A stretch of DNA of 64,000 nucleotides from Halichondria panicea (GCF_963675165.1 NC_087393.1:2671502-2735501), one strand, 5' to 3'; counted from the stretch's first letter, positions 33,318 to 46,507 are shown. Translations and numbers: made by a program. Notes: generated by a model from the letters alone, not told the origin.

Positions 33318-36300
33318 TCACATCATCATCGTTTTGCTGCAGATAAAAAAGGAATTGATTTGATAGAAACTATACAATAAAAAAAGGAATAATTATATAC
33401 ATGTATACTATCAATGTTACAATGCATACTGTAAAAGTGGGTGGTTGGGTAAGAGATTGTCAAAATTTACAGGTAAACTAAATTATACTCGTCACTTTAA
33501 CGATAGATTCATAAATCCTGAACACTATAATGCGCACGTCAATGCGTTCATCTTAGGGTACAAACTCATACAGATCATTTTGGAAAATGCACTCACATGG
33601 ACTTGAGGAAGCTGGCCGTTCGGGTCCTGATTTTTGTCTCCAGTGGTACTTCTTCTACTTGCTTGTTTTGTGTCAGCTTAGAGATCAGATCTTTAGGAGG
33701 TCTCTTTGGCTTAGGGGGAGGGGCATCTACAAGTGATAGATATTTTGTGCTGGAAGTACTCAACACACTTATATACTTAACATCACAGCAAATTAATGCT
33801 AATGAAGACATACCGCGGGTTATTTTCGTATGGTGGAAATTTTTGTAATTTCGTATTGTACATAGATGCATTTATGGCTATGATAGTTACAATACAATTA
33901 ATAGAGTCAGCATTGGTAAACTGGGCTTGAGGCTGGTTGACACACTGCATGTTTGATGCTCTTTCTACGTTCATGTACGTATACATTTGCATGTACTGTA
34001 CGCACCTGGGTTGGAGGTCTCACTGACATTGTCTGAATGAGGAGTGCTACCATTAGACAGAGAGGGGACGCTGTGGCCAGAGCTGGTGATGTTACTCCCA
34101 ACGACTGAGGCTCCAGCCTTGAATTTGAACCCAAAGTCTGGAGTGCTCTGAATGCCAGACGTGAGTCTGTCCACTTTAGTCATAAGTATGTCCCTGTATG
34201 AAATGACAAGGTAGTATTAAGCAGATAATAACTGCAAGTACAGTAGAACCTCGATTATCCGGCCCTCCATTATCCGGAACCTCGATTATCCGGCTTGGCA
34301 GTTTTTTTTTTATCAGATCAGAAAATGGGCGTGTCCCTCAAATGCGCATGTGCGTTGCAGCTGTTACCATGGAGACATGCATGCTTATTTTCTGCGCATG
34401 CGCAGACAACCTGTGGCACTGCTGTTTATCAATAAAGTGGGTGGATCAAAGCGTGGTTTATCTATTCGGTTATCCGGCATATTCACTTATCCGGCCTGCT
34501 TCTGGAACCAAGGTGTCCGGATAATCGAGGTTCTACTGTACACATTAATGTTTACAGACACATGTACATGTAGATCGCGAATACTAGGCACACGCATTGT
34601 ATGTAAAACAGTAGACACCACGTACATAGCGGAGTGGGGCCCTCAATGCTACCCTGTACCAGCTTGGCTACTCTCTCAAAGAGAGCTAGCTTTCCAATGG
34701 TGTTCTTTAAGTAGGGTCAGTGGACCAAATGCACACAAGCAGACTCCTGGCTAGTAGTACCCACCACTAAAGTCAAAGTGGCCAAACTTCATTTGTAAAG
34801 AGTAGCCACTACATTTCCCCGAGTACACATCAACGTACACCCCCTTCACTCCAGACCACACCCACCTTTCGTTCTGGACATCAGTGAGGGTAGTATTTAG
34901 TTGCTCAAGTTGTTGCTCCAGCTCAGTTACCCGGCCCACCACCTCTGGGGTGTCCGGACCACACACAGGAGACTGCAGTGGAAGGGATATGGTATACATG
35001 TACAACTGTACATGTAGCTACTGTACACACAATCCTTCAACATGTACTACATATATAGTGGGTACTCAACACAATCGAGAAGCCTACTGTACATTGCATG
35101 AGTCCTCTCTCACCAGTGAGTTCATGGGGCTGGGAACTCGAGTGTCCTCAGACTCGCTCATCCTCCTGTGCGTGAATCAAGTGAGACAATAGTTATGCTA
35201 GTAAACTTACATGCATATACAAATTATCAGGAGTACATTAATGTACTCCTGAAATTATACATACACATGATTGTATAATTCTAGACAGCAAAAATGGTAC
35301 ATGTATGATTGGCCTCACTTTTCCATGCTCTTGTTTGTCTTCCTGATTGCAATCAGGTCAGTTACTGCCTTCTTATTTTGCACTTGGAGCTGGGACAGTC
35401 TCTCCCTGCCACTCTCAACCTCACTCTCAAGCTCAGTGACCCTGCAGGGTCAAAGGGAAACACTTGATACTCGTACGTCTTCCTATACTTGGCATACAAC
35501 ATACACTGTAAAAGCACCGTAATCTTCATACTTGATACTTCACGAAAGTAAGCAGCTATAGACATCAAATAATCATGAGAGTATACTAAACTTTGCGCAC
35601 CTGGTTTGAGACTGTGACAGTTGTCCCTCCAGCTCTGCTACTCTGTCTTGAGACACCAACCTCTTTCGTAGCTCATCCACCGTATTTTCGAGGCCCCTCT
35701 TCTCAAGTACCCACACCTCCCGCTCACCATTCAAACCATCATTTAATTCACGCCGCATGTTCTCCATTTCCATCTGCCATTTCAGCCTCTCCTCTTCGAG
35801 CACCTTGCTGGAGTCATTTTCTGGAGTAGTGACAAAATTACAGTTGAAAGTGGGTATATATAATAATTATGTATGCATAGTTGTACAAGAATTTTGTTAT
35901 TGAGTGTACTAGCTACACAATTGGTGGGCTGGAGCAGGTCCCAGTGAGTACTAAGACGCTCAATGCCTCACAGAGTCTATGAATAATTCTACGTACATTT
36001 ATATCCCGATAAAAATTATGTTGCACACTACGTTTAATATACAGTAACACTCAAGGCTAAATGTACGTATGTAGGTTCTTAATTTTGTTACCTACCCTGA
36101 TTTATGGCTGGTTGCTTAGACTCTGCAAGTGCTAGACTGGCTTGGAGGATCTTCACCTGCTCCAAGAGGTCGTCTTTGTCTTTGGCGAGCTGAGACAGTT
36201 CTTGTTTGAGCTCATTCGTTGATTCCTGTGAGTAAGCAAGTAAAAGGAGAGTTACATGTGTGTAAGTTGGTAAATCTTATGTCAAAGTTTACAACACTAG

Positions 36301-38354
36301 GAATTTAATATCGTGATACTCTCTACCCACCCAAAGTATTACAAAGCCAAATAGTGTACAATTCATAACATGAGATTCATTGCATGATAGGCACAGCTCT
36401 ATCCTTTTCTTTGAAGCTGCATTGTGCCATTAAAACACGTCAAAACTGCACTGGTCAGCTAGGCCATCAAAAGTAGCCACACACACCCGAGACACCAAAT
36501 TAACGCTCCCGATAAACAATAATTGCTATAATTATTATATTATCACATTGATTACTATTTGACTTCTCTGTATACACAAACTCCTTCACTAGTACTCACG
36601 GATGACTGCTGAGACTCTCCCTCCAGCCTTAGGGCAGCTTCCTCCACTGTTACCCTGGCCTTATCCCCCAGGGGGTTCTCTAATAGCGAGGGGAGCCCTT
36701 TGAAGCTGGTTGAGATGGGGGTGGCCGGTTCACTCTCTTTCTTCCTCAGGGAAGCCTCCAGGTCGTGGGCTACCTGCTCTATCTCCTGTAACCTTTGCTA
36801 GGAGTGCAGTGTATGTGACGTGTACATGAACATGAACACACTAGATACAACATCATGTACACTATTTCATTAAAAAGCTTACTATCATAATGCAAAAATC
36901 AATACACATACATACACACACCTGTACATGTAATTTGTCATAATGTCAAAATCACAGTGACACTAAACTAAAATGAGTCTTGGTTGCACACATAAAATAT
37001 TGATGTGTATATTCATCAACATCGGCCACGTACACACACCTTCTTGGATGATTACCTGTGTTTCACTGAGGTCCTCCTCTATTGTAGCATTGTTGGTCTG
37101 AGCATCCTCCAGGTCCTGTCTGGTCACCAACAACTCTTCCTCCAACTCCTGCATGTGGTGACGGGGCATTGGCGTATCGTACGTACATGTATGTGTAATT
37201 GTTAGGCAATTTGTACAGCTAGGTTAACTGGAAAATCAATTTATGTACACACTGTGAAGGGGGCAGTAATTGCATCGCCATTTGGTCCATTAAACGGTAC
37301 GCAACTTAGCAATCCAATGCCACATTAAACCAAGTTTTTAGTGTACAGTGCGTGTGCACTGAGTAAGCCCATACAGTACAGGCAGCTCAAACATAGTGAC
37401 AAGTACATCACAGACTGTACAACAGTACCTGCACTTTGTCGAGTTGCTCCTCTAGTTGTGTCTGCACACTGTCATTGACCGTCTCTAGCTCTCGTTTAGA
37501 CTTCTCCAGGCGAGATACCTACATGTATCATAGTACTATGAACATTGCAAAGGATAAGTGTCATACATGTAGCTGAGTGGTTGCTGAAAGACAGAAGCTA
37601 CAGTACCTGTTTATAGGCATCAACTGCATGTATTTACTAACCTGTGCTGACAACTGCTCATTCTCATCCAACAGCTCCTTTTCTCTAGAGGAGTGTGACC
37701 TTTTGACCTCCAATAGTTTCTGTTGCAGCTGTTTGTTGTGTGCAGAGTTTGCTTTGAGGTCAGACTGCAGACTGGCTAGCTTGTCTCGCAACGCCTCCAC
37801 CTGTGCAGATGTGCATATGCTACATGCATGTACACTCACTATAATTATTGTTACAACACACATACAATTATGTGTATTGAAGATTCTACACAAAATACTG
37901 TTTATACGCAGGAAAATCAATGTTGATAACTAGTTACAGGTACTAGATCACTAGGTAACCAAGCACATGTAGCAACAAACTAACACACTCACCTCTGCCT
38001 CTAGCAGCTGTACCACACTGTCTTTGTCCTCCTCCCTACCACTAGAGCCCCCTGTTGCTCTGTGTGGGTGTAGTCAACACTACTATACATGGTCATGACG
38101 TTAAAACAACATGCAACTTAATTCGTGTTATGAATCCTACATGTGGTATGCATTCTTTACACTCGACACACACACGTATTGATTGTCCATAACTAGTCTA
38201 GCTCAGTGAACTCACTGCACATATTTCCTCTCACTGACTGGAGTGGTAGTGGTGGCGGTGTCCCTATCACTGGTGCTAGTGGCTGACTGAATGGAAGTGT
38301 TGCTGCCAGTACGGGGGACACTGGATGTAGAGGGATCCTGTGGGTTGATGGGTG

Positions 38355-38387
<33 letters not shown>

Positions 38388-41300
38388 CATTTATGAGTAG
38401 TTGGACGGTTGGGATGGGGTAGCATACCGAGTTGTGTGTGTAGGATGGATGTGTACCGTTCTGAACGAGTGTGTATATAACCGAAACAACATCATTTACA
38501 TACGCACTAGGAAAACACTCAACTAAATAAGCTAAACACAACTGCTCACCCGAATGTCTGCAATGAGTGTCAGGGTGTGAGAGAGCACTGCTGTCCAATC
38601 ATCACAGTCGTCTTTGTTCTCAGCTGACAGGTTATACACTCGACCTGGCATCTGCGTAGGTAGGTAGGTAGGTAATACATACAATAACATAACATAGTAG
38701 TAATGCTTTTGATGAAAACTATACGTATGTTTGTGGTTTTCGCTGATTAAGTATAAATATATAGCGAACATTTATACTCACGTATTTAATATTACACACT
38801 ATACATGCATGCATGCTGCAAAAAGGCTGAAATTCCAGGAAAACTTTCTAAGGCATTTCCGCAAAAGTTTATACCCTTATACTCAGACAGACACACACAC
38901 CAGCCAACAATAAGTACTATAACCCGTGGCCGCTTATGCACCTCGGGCTACTGAAATAAGAATGTGCGGAAACAGATACCAGCAATATCAATACTATTGT
39001 CAGGTACGTATGTATTAGTAATGAATGTGTAGACATGCGTAAATATAGTAACAAACAGGAAGTGCTTGATTGATATTGAATTGCAGGGTTCAAGGGTGAA
39101 AGTTAGGCAATATAGAAACATGGCTTCTGCTATTGAGAGACTATTATGAGCTGTCTTTAATAACATCTACGTATTACACTGACACCTTGATGCAGGTTTA
39201 ATTGGGTATAGCAGCTGTGTACACTAATCTATGGGAGTCAGAATACCCGACCGCAAAAAAATTGCAGGTCACACTTCAACCGTGCATACACAGTGACTCA
39301 CATGGATGTCAATGCCATGTCCCTTTTTCCCTGGGGCATTCTCGATACTGGTGCTGTTGAAGAGATCTATATCACTCAGAGAGGAGTCAGTCTGTATGTG
39401 TGTGTGTGTGTGTGTGTGTGTTTGCGTACATATCTTGCATTTAAGGACTGTCGTAGGTTTCAAACATACAGTTCATTAATAGATACATTATAGTGGTCAC
39501 ACTATCTCACTACTCAGGTCATACACACTGTACACATGCACAGCAGCCGTACACACTATATCTATTAGTTATTACATAACAAAAATTACCTTACTGTCTT
39601 TGTAATAGTACAATTTTCCATTTTTGAGCCTGAAGTAGCGATCCTTCCACCCCTGAGCAACAGAGTTTACACATTTTGTCATGAATTTGCTCTCTTTACA
39701 GTATTTACAAATGACTATACTTATACTGTACGTATCACACACACTGCACAGGAAGATTATAATGTGTAGCAAACACACATTGTGACAGTGAAACATGTCA
39801 ACTCCACCTTGTTATTTGATCCCGTCTTCGCTAACCATCCCTCCTTGGTCAGAAACTTTGTCTACAAAAGTGGGATAGAATTATTACGCTTACAGCTGCA
39901 AATACACACATTCCATAAGAGTATCAATTACTTTTCAACAACACTGTTGCTAAGGCCTAGATATACCGTATAGCGGGTAATTTTCGTTGGTGTAAATTTT
40001 CGTATGAACACATTTATTTTTATTGTATTTGTACAGCTCAGGATAGTGACGTTGAATCTATTACGTTATACAATTTTCGTATGATGCTCTACAATACGAA
40101 ATAAACGAAAATGTCCACCGTATGAAAATAACCTGCTATACATGTACGGCACACAAACGTAAACTATTGAGTAGATGATTTATGGTTGAGCCAGGATCGT
40201 GTCTACATGATCATATTGGTACGAGAGTACACACAGCCAAACAGAGCTGATCATGGACATTAATACAAATACTCACCAAAGCAGAGATGCTCAAATGTCT
40301 GCTCTGTACACTCTCAGCCCTGTCTCTGTCCGACAGTAGAGTGCCATGCCTCCCTTCCTCCGAGAGTGTCCCTCGTCTACCATCATCAGGCAAAGTGCCA
40401 CGCCTCTCACCAGTGGTCAACGTACCCCTCCGCTCATCAAGGGCTTCAATATCTACCTCACACACATCCGCAAACTCACTCATCGGCTATAGCAGCAAAA
40501 ATAAATTTTCACAATGATTTACTAGCTACAATACCAATTCAGAAGCAGCAAATAATACACACAGTTCAGACAATACATGCCATATATGGCCTTCATTGTT
40601 AGAATCGTATAGCCGTAAGTACAAGGAGATCAGCCAAGACAAAACAAAAACAGTGTTGAGAGTTGAACACATCCATGTAAGTTATATGAAAGTGAAACAC
40701 AGATAATGCTTATAACTCCCCTCCCCCCTAGAGAACAGTTAGTCAACAAACAGGATGCTTCTACATCAAGGGCTCTGCTTACCAACACCAATCAATGCTC
40801 ACAAGACCATTGCAGTAGCCATAACTTTTACCGCAAGAGTTCATACACTCTTTGTAGCAAGGCCAGCATGTACATTCATGCATAGCTTGACCAAACCTGT
40901 ACGTAAATCAATATTCATACCTTTATCCACTCTCTATAACTCTTAGCAGACTCGGCCTTTACATAGAATGTCAGATCCCCAGTGTCGATCCCACAGCAGT
41001 AGGAGGTCTGTAGCCCTCGTGACTTGGCGTCAAATAACCGAGTGCATTGCAGGAGGTGGATCACACCAGTTGGCTTGCTCGTCTGTGTACCCCCAGTGGG
41101 ATATTATCGATTACAAACACAGTACCTAATTGTTACTGGTCAGCCTCAGTGAAGTGACAAATGAAATTAACAAGGATTAACAGCTTTCTTTAATTACTAA
41201 TAAATCTAATAAATTGTGTGTGTAATTAACCTACTCTAAGCCGTAGAAGATCGCCATAATGAACGTAGTACTATCATAATTTGTGTAATTAACCTATATG

Positions 41301-41885
41301 TATTAGTAGACCAATACGAATTAGAGAACCTTGCCTCAATGAAAATATGGATCAAAACAAACTCTCCATAATTATTTATATGCGTATGCACGCTAGCACT
41401 CACCTTATCGTTGTCATAGAAGTATAGGTCTCCGCTGGTGTTTAGTTGGAACCATTTTCGCTGCCACTTCTGTAGAAACGTGAAATTAATGTCGTTGGAT
41501 ACAATTATGTATAAAAGACAAGATGTTTTTTTATTTTTATGATATTTATCCAGCAAAGGAAAGGGTAGCACAATAGACTGTTAGATCTAGGCCTCTCAAG
41601 GGTGCATGCTCCCCATAACAAAAATAAAAACACAAAATTAATAAAAAAAATACTGCTTAAAATGAGAGATAAATAAGGTATAAGGTGAGATTGTAGGGCT
41701 ACTTTAGAACTAGTGAGAGAACTACTACATACAACAGAGCTAGGTAGGGAGTTCCACAAAAAACATCCTCTATAACAGTAATAAATCATAAGACTCACCT
41801 TAAAATTATGCACATATTTAGATACATCTGGAGCCTTGACAAGGTAACCCTCCTTCAACACAGCCTCCTGGATAAATGGATACAT
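33318..41885 (-). CDS. Tandem PH-domain, long coiled-coil protein (22 coding exons)
   Basis: Probable cytoskeletal or membrane-linked scaffold. Exons (minus): 41799-41885, 41404-41469, 40921-41082, 40277-40486, 39808-39861, 39590-39652, 39302-39391, 38550-38651, 38216-38337, 37993-38059, 37642-37800, 37429-37518, 37056-37148, 36600-36797, 36096-36225, 35601-35820, 35319-35441, 35114-35165, 34866-34972, 34006-34193, 33597-33726, 33318-33336. Phases agree throughout: 2532 nt, 843 residues. PH1: LKEGYLVKAPD, KWQRKWFQL, LYFYDND, ending YREWIKV. A linker carries four RRGTL-type repeats. PH2: LTKEGWLAKTG, GWKDRYFRL, LYYYKDS, ending DDWTAVLSHTL. Residues ~310-680 are heptad-rich coiled coil (QLEEQLDKVQ, ELEEELLVTRQDL). 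The end is Ser/Pro-rich with DAPPPKPKRPP, a possible SH3 ligand. I do not recognise a vertebrate orthologue. An upstream exon cannot be excluded, because the start exon has an acceptor-like CAG inside it. Confidence 0.85.
34241..34538. mobile_element. Pogo/Tigger-like MITE, copy 2, flanked by TA
   Basis: A 298-bp element with ends CAGTAGAACCTCGATTATCC and its inverse, flanked by TA on both sides as expected for Tc1/mariner-pogo insertions. A second TTATCCGG motif is repeated inside both ends. It lies in an intron of the tandem-PH gene. It has no transposase and would need a related element in trans. Confidence 0.85.
35228..35251. repeat. Perfect 24-bp palindrome
   Basis: CAGGAGTACATT followed by its exact inverse, in an intron of the tandem-PH gene. 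Same family as 12783-12802 and 53751-53770. Confidence 0.7.
38354..38384. repeat. GT microsatellite
   Basis: About 15 GT units in an intron of the tandem-PH gene, close upstream of the exon at 38216-38337 on the minus strand (the CA-rich tract precedes its acceptor). A second GT tract is at about 39397-39421. Confidence 0.9.
39964..40149. mobile_element. TIR element of the GCGGGTAATTTTCG family
   Basis: Begins ACCGTATAGCGGGTAATTTT and ends with AAAATAACCTGCTATACATG, then TACGG. Related pieces occur at 300-490, 7101-7180, 28330-28450 and 33811-33870. It lies between two exons of the tandem-PH gene. Confidence 0.65.
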
Positions 41886-42135
41886 GTCTAAAAGCTAGAT
41901 CTGTGTGGCTATCATAATTATCACACAGCTGTACAACTAGATTCAATTATGGATGGTCGCTTGGCTTATTCCAATTCTTGTCTAGCTTACCCCCATTTTT
42001 CAATTGTAAGTATTAAACTACACACTACAGTAGCACTAGCACTGGACTCAACTACACAGCTAGCTAGCTTGATCCGGGCAGCCAGGGGAGGAGCAGAGAC
42101 GTTGTCTTGCGTTGTCTGTGCTCGAATCCGGGAAG

Positions 42136-42162
42136 GCCGCGGTTTAATTATTAAACCGCGGC
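42136..42162. promoter_or_regulatory. Near-perfect palindrome upstream of GMC copy 1
   Basis: Arms GCCGCGGTTTAAT / ATTAAACCGCGGC around a single central base, 78 bp before the ATG. A half-conserved version (GGCCGCGGTTTAATTATTAA, then decayed) lies at 46457-46480 before copy 2. It may be a transcription-factor site. The tandem-PH gene starts 250 bp away on the other strand. Confidence 0.45.
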
Positions 42163-42239
42163 TTTTCCAGCAGACAACAGCCTGCAGGATTGACAATCTA
42201 GGCGTGTCATTAGTATGCAGCCCCCTGATCCTGCTTTGA

Positions 42240-44047
42240 ATGGCTATTAGCAAACTTCTAACTGGCTCTCTAGTTGTCGTTGTTGGTTACCTAGCCTTCC
42301 AACTGCTTACATGGACTCCACGTAATTCTCCCTACAGAGTGGTGAAAGACAAGGAATTTGACTTCATCATTGTGGGTGCTGGCTCCGCTGGTTGTGTATT
42401 GGCAAACAGACTTAGTGAGATTGAAAATGTTTCAGTCCTACTCATAGAAGCAGGGCCACCAGACGATAAACCTGAGATACACATTCCGTTAGCTGTCAGT
42501 CAGCTCCAACTCACAGATATTGACTGGCAGTTCAAGACAGTACCTCAAGAGAATTGCTGTGGAGGATTAAATTCTAGACAATCGGCATGGCCTAGAGGTA
42601 AAGTTCTTGGTGGATCGAGCTCTATAAATGTAATGATGTATACCAGAGGTAATCGAGAGGACTATGATAGATGGAACAATTTGTACGGGGCCACAGGATG
42701 GGCATACGAAGATGTGTTGCCATACTTCAAGAAATCGGAGGACTATCGAAGCGAAGATGGTGACAGCGATTTTCATGGCCGAGGAGGACCAATGGTTGTT
42801 GAAAAATGTCGTTATGTTACTCCAGCAGCAAGAGCATTTGTGGACGGAGCCAAGGAGATAGGATTGCAAGAGATTGACTACAACGGCAAGTCACAGATAG
42901 GAGTGAGTCTAAATCAACTAAATAGTAAGGATGGTGCTCGATGGAGCACTGCACAAGCATTTTTGCATCCTGTCCGGCATCGTCACAATCTTTTTGTGCT
43001 GACAGAAAGGACTGTGCAGTCATTAGAGACAAAGTGACTGGTGTGAAGGTAATTGATAAATATGGCAGTGAGAGTATCATACAAGCCAGAAAAGAAGTGG
43101 TGCTGTCGGCCGGAACAGTGGGCTCTGCACACATCCTTTTATTGTCAGGAATTGGACCAGAGGAACAATTGAAGAAAGAAGGCATCCCTCTGAAAAATGA
43201 CCTGCCTGTTGGAAAAAACCTTCAAGACCATTTCATGGCGTTAGTAGCCTACTCCTCGGATGTCCCTTATCAATCTGGACTTTCACTAACCACTCCTTAC
43301 GTTGAAACGTTGACCCATATGGTACAGTACATGCTCTTCGGAAAGGGACCTCTCTCTGTCTCTCCAGTCGAGGCTCATGCTTTTGCACAGTCTGGTTTGC
43401 AAGAAGACGGTGATGGACGTCCGGATATTCATCTCCTCATGCTAGGTGGACGCGGAGATAAACAGTTTGCTGATGACTTGAATTATGATAAAGAGAAGAT
43501 CCATGAATTGGTTGGACAGTTATGGAGTGATGAAGAGCTTGTTGTTGTAACTCTTATTGCTGGCGTACTGCACCCTAAGAGTGTTGGTGAGATACGGTTG
43601 AACCCCAAAGACGTGTTTGGACCACCATTGATTGACCCAAAGTATTGTAGTCATCCTGATGATGTTGAAATTGTATTGAAAGGCATTCGTATGTTGGAAA
43701 AGATTCAGCAATCTTCTTCTTTCGACATATTTCGTACAAACAGCAAGATGAACTGTACCCTATCAAATGCCAAGTCTCCTTATCCTTTTGCTTCTGATGA
43801 TTTCTGGCGATGGTACATTTCTCATCTTCCATTGACGATCTATCATCCTGTTGGAACGTGCAAAATGGGCCCGGAAGATGACCCTAGTAGTGTAGTGAGC
43901 CCGAGACTAAAGGTGAAGGGGTTTAAGAACCTCAGAGTGGTAGACGCATCAATCATGCCTGAGATTGTAAGTGGGAACACTAATGCTCCAGTTATAATGA
44001 TTGCTGAAAAGGCAGCTGACATGATCAAGCAAGATAATAATTTATAG
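42240..44047 (+). pseudogene. GMC oxidoreductase copy 1, frameshifted by a 10-bp deletion
   Basis: Nearly identical to the intact copy at 46543. It has an N-terminal membrane anchor ([13 protein letters not shown]), the FAD-binding GAGSAGC, GMC signature 1 ([11 protein letters not shown]), signature 2 ([15 protein letters not shown]), and the C-terminal HPVGTCKMG and NTNAP active-site regions. At about 43031 it lacks 10 bp that copy 2 has at 47337-47346. The missing block lies between two GAGAC pentamers, so slippage deletion explains it. The first frame ends at 43037 after 265 codons; the rest, through 44047, remains open in the shifted frame with no other lesion, so the break is recent or polymorphic. 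It differs from copy 2 by several substitutions and a three-residue indel near 43457. The truncated product would keep FAD-binding parts but lose the catalytic His/Asn. Confidence 0.85.
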
Positions 44048-44799
44048 ACTAGTTGTTATACATTTTTGTGAGCAGAGGTTTAGAATCTATATCTAATAAT
44101 TATTATAAATATTAATATAGCAGCACACAAACATATAATTTCTCAGTCCTTAGTTGTTATAGCTACATATATATAATCTAACTTTCAACTTTGGGAGCAC
44201 AACCCCTGTGTGTGTGTGCACATGTAGATACAGTGCACAGCATAGACGAGTATCAGTGTTTAGTAGTTTAGTTACTAATATTTCATTCCAATTCTTGTCC
44301 ACAAACATAAAGTGAAGAAACAGGGTGTATGCGTCTAAATACAGAGGCTAACTAAGAATCACAAAAAGAGGCAATACGGTAAGACTACAAAGAGATGAAT
44401 AAAGTAGTAGCGCATTGCGTGATTAAATTCTATTGCGTATTACGTAACATGATACAATAACGGAAAACTGGTAAAGGTGGCTACAGACATCAATAATGAT
44501 AAAGATCGTTAATACAATAAAGTAAAGTGTTCACTACAAGTGTATATACATGTATGTGAATGCATTGTCAAGTGAATGAATGTATAATCACATTTTCGAG
44601 GCACTTCAATTTCGTGGGATCCTTTTCAATTTCGCGCTATTTATTTTGGTCAAATTGACATTTGTGTCTTCCGTTAGTGAAGCATTATATTTAGTGGTTC
44701 GTGGGATTGCTAACTCACAAAAACAAGCATCTCGAAAATGTTGCGCTATGCTGTATACAGATAGATTTTAGTAACTCTAAATTGGCAATTGCATGTACT

Positions 44800-46290
44800 C
44801 ACTCTCTGTTTCACAAAATTTCTCCCGATATACACAAGCACCTCTTGAATTCCCACCCACGGCGTGTCTGCACCACACAGGTACCACCATTCTGACATCC
44901 ACAGACATCTGCTGGAGGAGGAGTCCCAGCAGCCTGTAAAACACATCGCAAAATGAAATTATTAATGAAGGGCAAACAAATTAAGAGCTCATTTGTAGCA
45001 TATAAATATGTATTTACTCACCTTAATCATCACAAATTAATTTTGTATCTGAGAGATACACAGCCATTAAATGCTTGGAATTCAATTATGTGAGTCGATC
45101 CCTTTTGAACAGAGGAACTCGATACCCAAGATACTACAACAATATTCACAGTCTCTCCTGTGGATAAAGTGATACACTTCTGTTCTGCAAAGTTGCAATA
45201 AATCTGGGGGAAATAGTAGTAAAATCAAACTTTGAAGCATATGAATTCAGATTGCTAACAGGAAAAGCTGAAATTAAATTAGCCTCGATTCCAGGCCGCA
45301 CTTCATCACTTCTCTTCAGGGGAGGCCATGCACCAGTGAAGGAGGCTAAAATTAAATGTATCAGATCGATCAATTTCGATAGTTGTATCACCATTAGCAA
45401 CGAGCTCATACTCTCCAGGTCTGAGATCCTAACACCACTCGTATCGACTTCTTCTAGCAAATAAGTGTATTCTCCCCATGGGAATGACATGTTTGCTACA
45501 AATGCTCCCTTTGTCAAGTGCACTGTTTGGACGACATTTCGATTGCTGTCTAACATGGACAACTGAGGCTTAACTATCAAAAAACTTCAGGAAGTTGGCC
45601 ATAGATAGCATCACTCCATGACCTGACCAGCAGAACCTGCACCAGAAATGTGATAATGTGATAAGTATAGCCACATCTGTCATGCTGAGTAACTTAGTCC
45701 CATGCCTATATAATTATAATTATGTAATTATTATGTACAACAGGCAATGCAATGCATCCATGCAATTACGAACATTTACAGTCCCCCCCCCATCCCAGGC
45801 CAAAATTAAAGGCACCATGCATGCAAATAAATTATGCTTTTCCTCAATATAATTATACTTACACTCTGTTGGTGGATTAATTGATGCAACAAGTGTTTCA
45901 GTATCAGTCTTCTTCGTGTAATATCCAAAGAATTAATCTTGGTCCACAGAGAACTTGAAGTCTCCTGAGCCTAAGCACGCTAACCATTCTTCTGGTTCTG
46001 GGGATAACGCTCTGAGTGAACTACAAGTCTTGCACCTGCAAATAGTTACCTCAATGTTGTTCCGGATGGGCGTGTAAAGTGACAGTTTCGCCTCTGAAAA
46101 TAATAATTATGGAAACTGTGACATTGAGAAGTACGTATAGATGCATCAGCTGTGCACATTATTTTGACTCGAATGTGAAAGTTGAAACGTCCCAAATCGA
46201 GAATGGAGTTATGAGTGTACCAGAGTTGATAGAGAGTCCCATCACCAGTTCCATAAATACCCGCCACAAAACAATGAATGTAGATGCATC
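44800..46290 (-). pseudogene. Decayed extracellular gene with EGF-like exon
   Basis: Minus-strand coding remains between the two GMC genes. At 44815-44938 an exon with a clean acceptor reads as an EGF-like module (CGCQNGGTCVVQ, then KRCLCISG) but stops at once; a +1 shift restores a Cys. At 45436-45580 a second open stretch (VKPQLSMLDSNRNVVQ, PWGEYTYLLEEVDTSG) looks like an extracellular beta-sandwich; near 45425 it switches frame to PGEYELVANGDTTIEID. It then runs into a GCCTCGA hairpin insertion at 45280-45348. At 45920-46010 a further piece (PEPEEWLACLGSGDFKF) ends in a stop. Three or more separate lesions indicate decay rather than sequencing error. The parent may be a VWA/hemicentin-like or other EGF-containing secreted protein; this is inference. 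Confidence 0.45.
45280..45348. mobile_element. GCCTCGA/GCGGCC hairpin element with apparent target duplication
   Basis: Long-form copy flanked on both sides by AAATTAAAT, suggesting an 8-9 bp target-site duplication. It interrupts the decayed EGF-containing gene. Confidence 0.7.
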
Positions 46291-46500
46291 TGTATCATCA
46301 TTTGAGAACCTTCTTCTATAATAATTAATTATTATGATCTGTTCCTGTATAGTATATCTATTTGGCGCACGGTTCAAAGTACAAACATGCAAGCCAGATC
46401 TGTCATTAGTTGTGACCTTTTGACCTTGTCATCCTGAGGATTAAGCTGCTAGTAGAGGCCGCGGTTTAATTATTAAACTGGGCGGAGTCCAACTGCAAGC

Positions 46501-46507
46501 TATAAAG
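46501..46507 (+). promoter_or_regulatory. TATA-like box of GMC copy 2
   Basis: TATAAAG 36 bp before the ATG at 46543. Copy 1 has no equivalent at this distance. Confidence 0.4.

Noticed and set aside
33298-33336. C-terminal end QNDDDVKPLRAF for the tandem-PH gene
   Set aside because: The incoming exon is in phase 2, which reads this exon in another frame and stops at 33318-33320.
41949-42253. Open frames on both strands just before GMC copy 1
   Set aside because: They reflect the palindromic promoter sequence read twice; no homologous counterpart before copy 2.
42567-42869. Minus-strand frames inside both GMC copies
   Set aside because: Shadows of the plus-strand gene; present in both copies only because the genes are duplicates.
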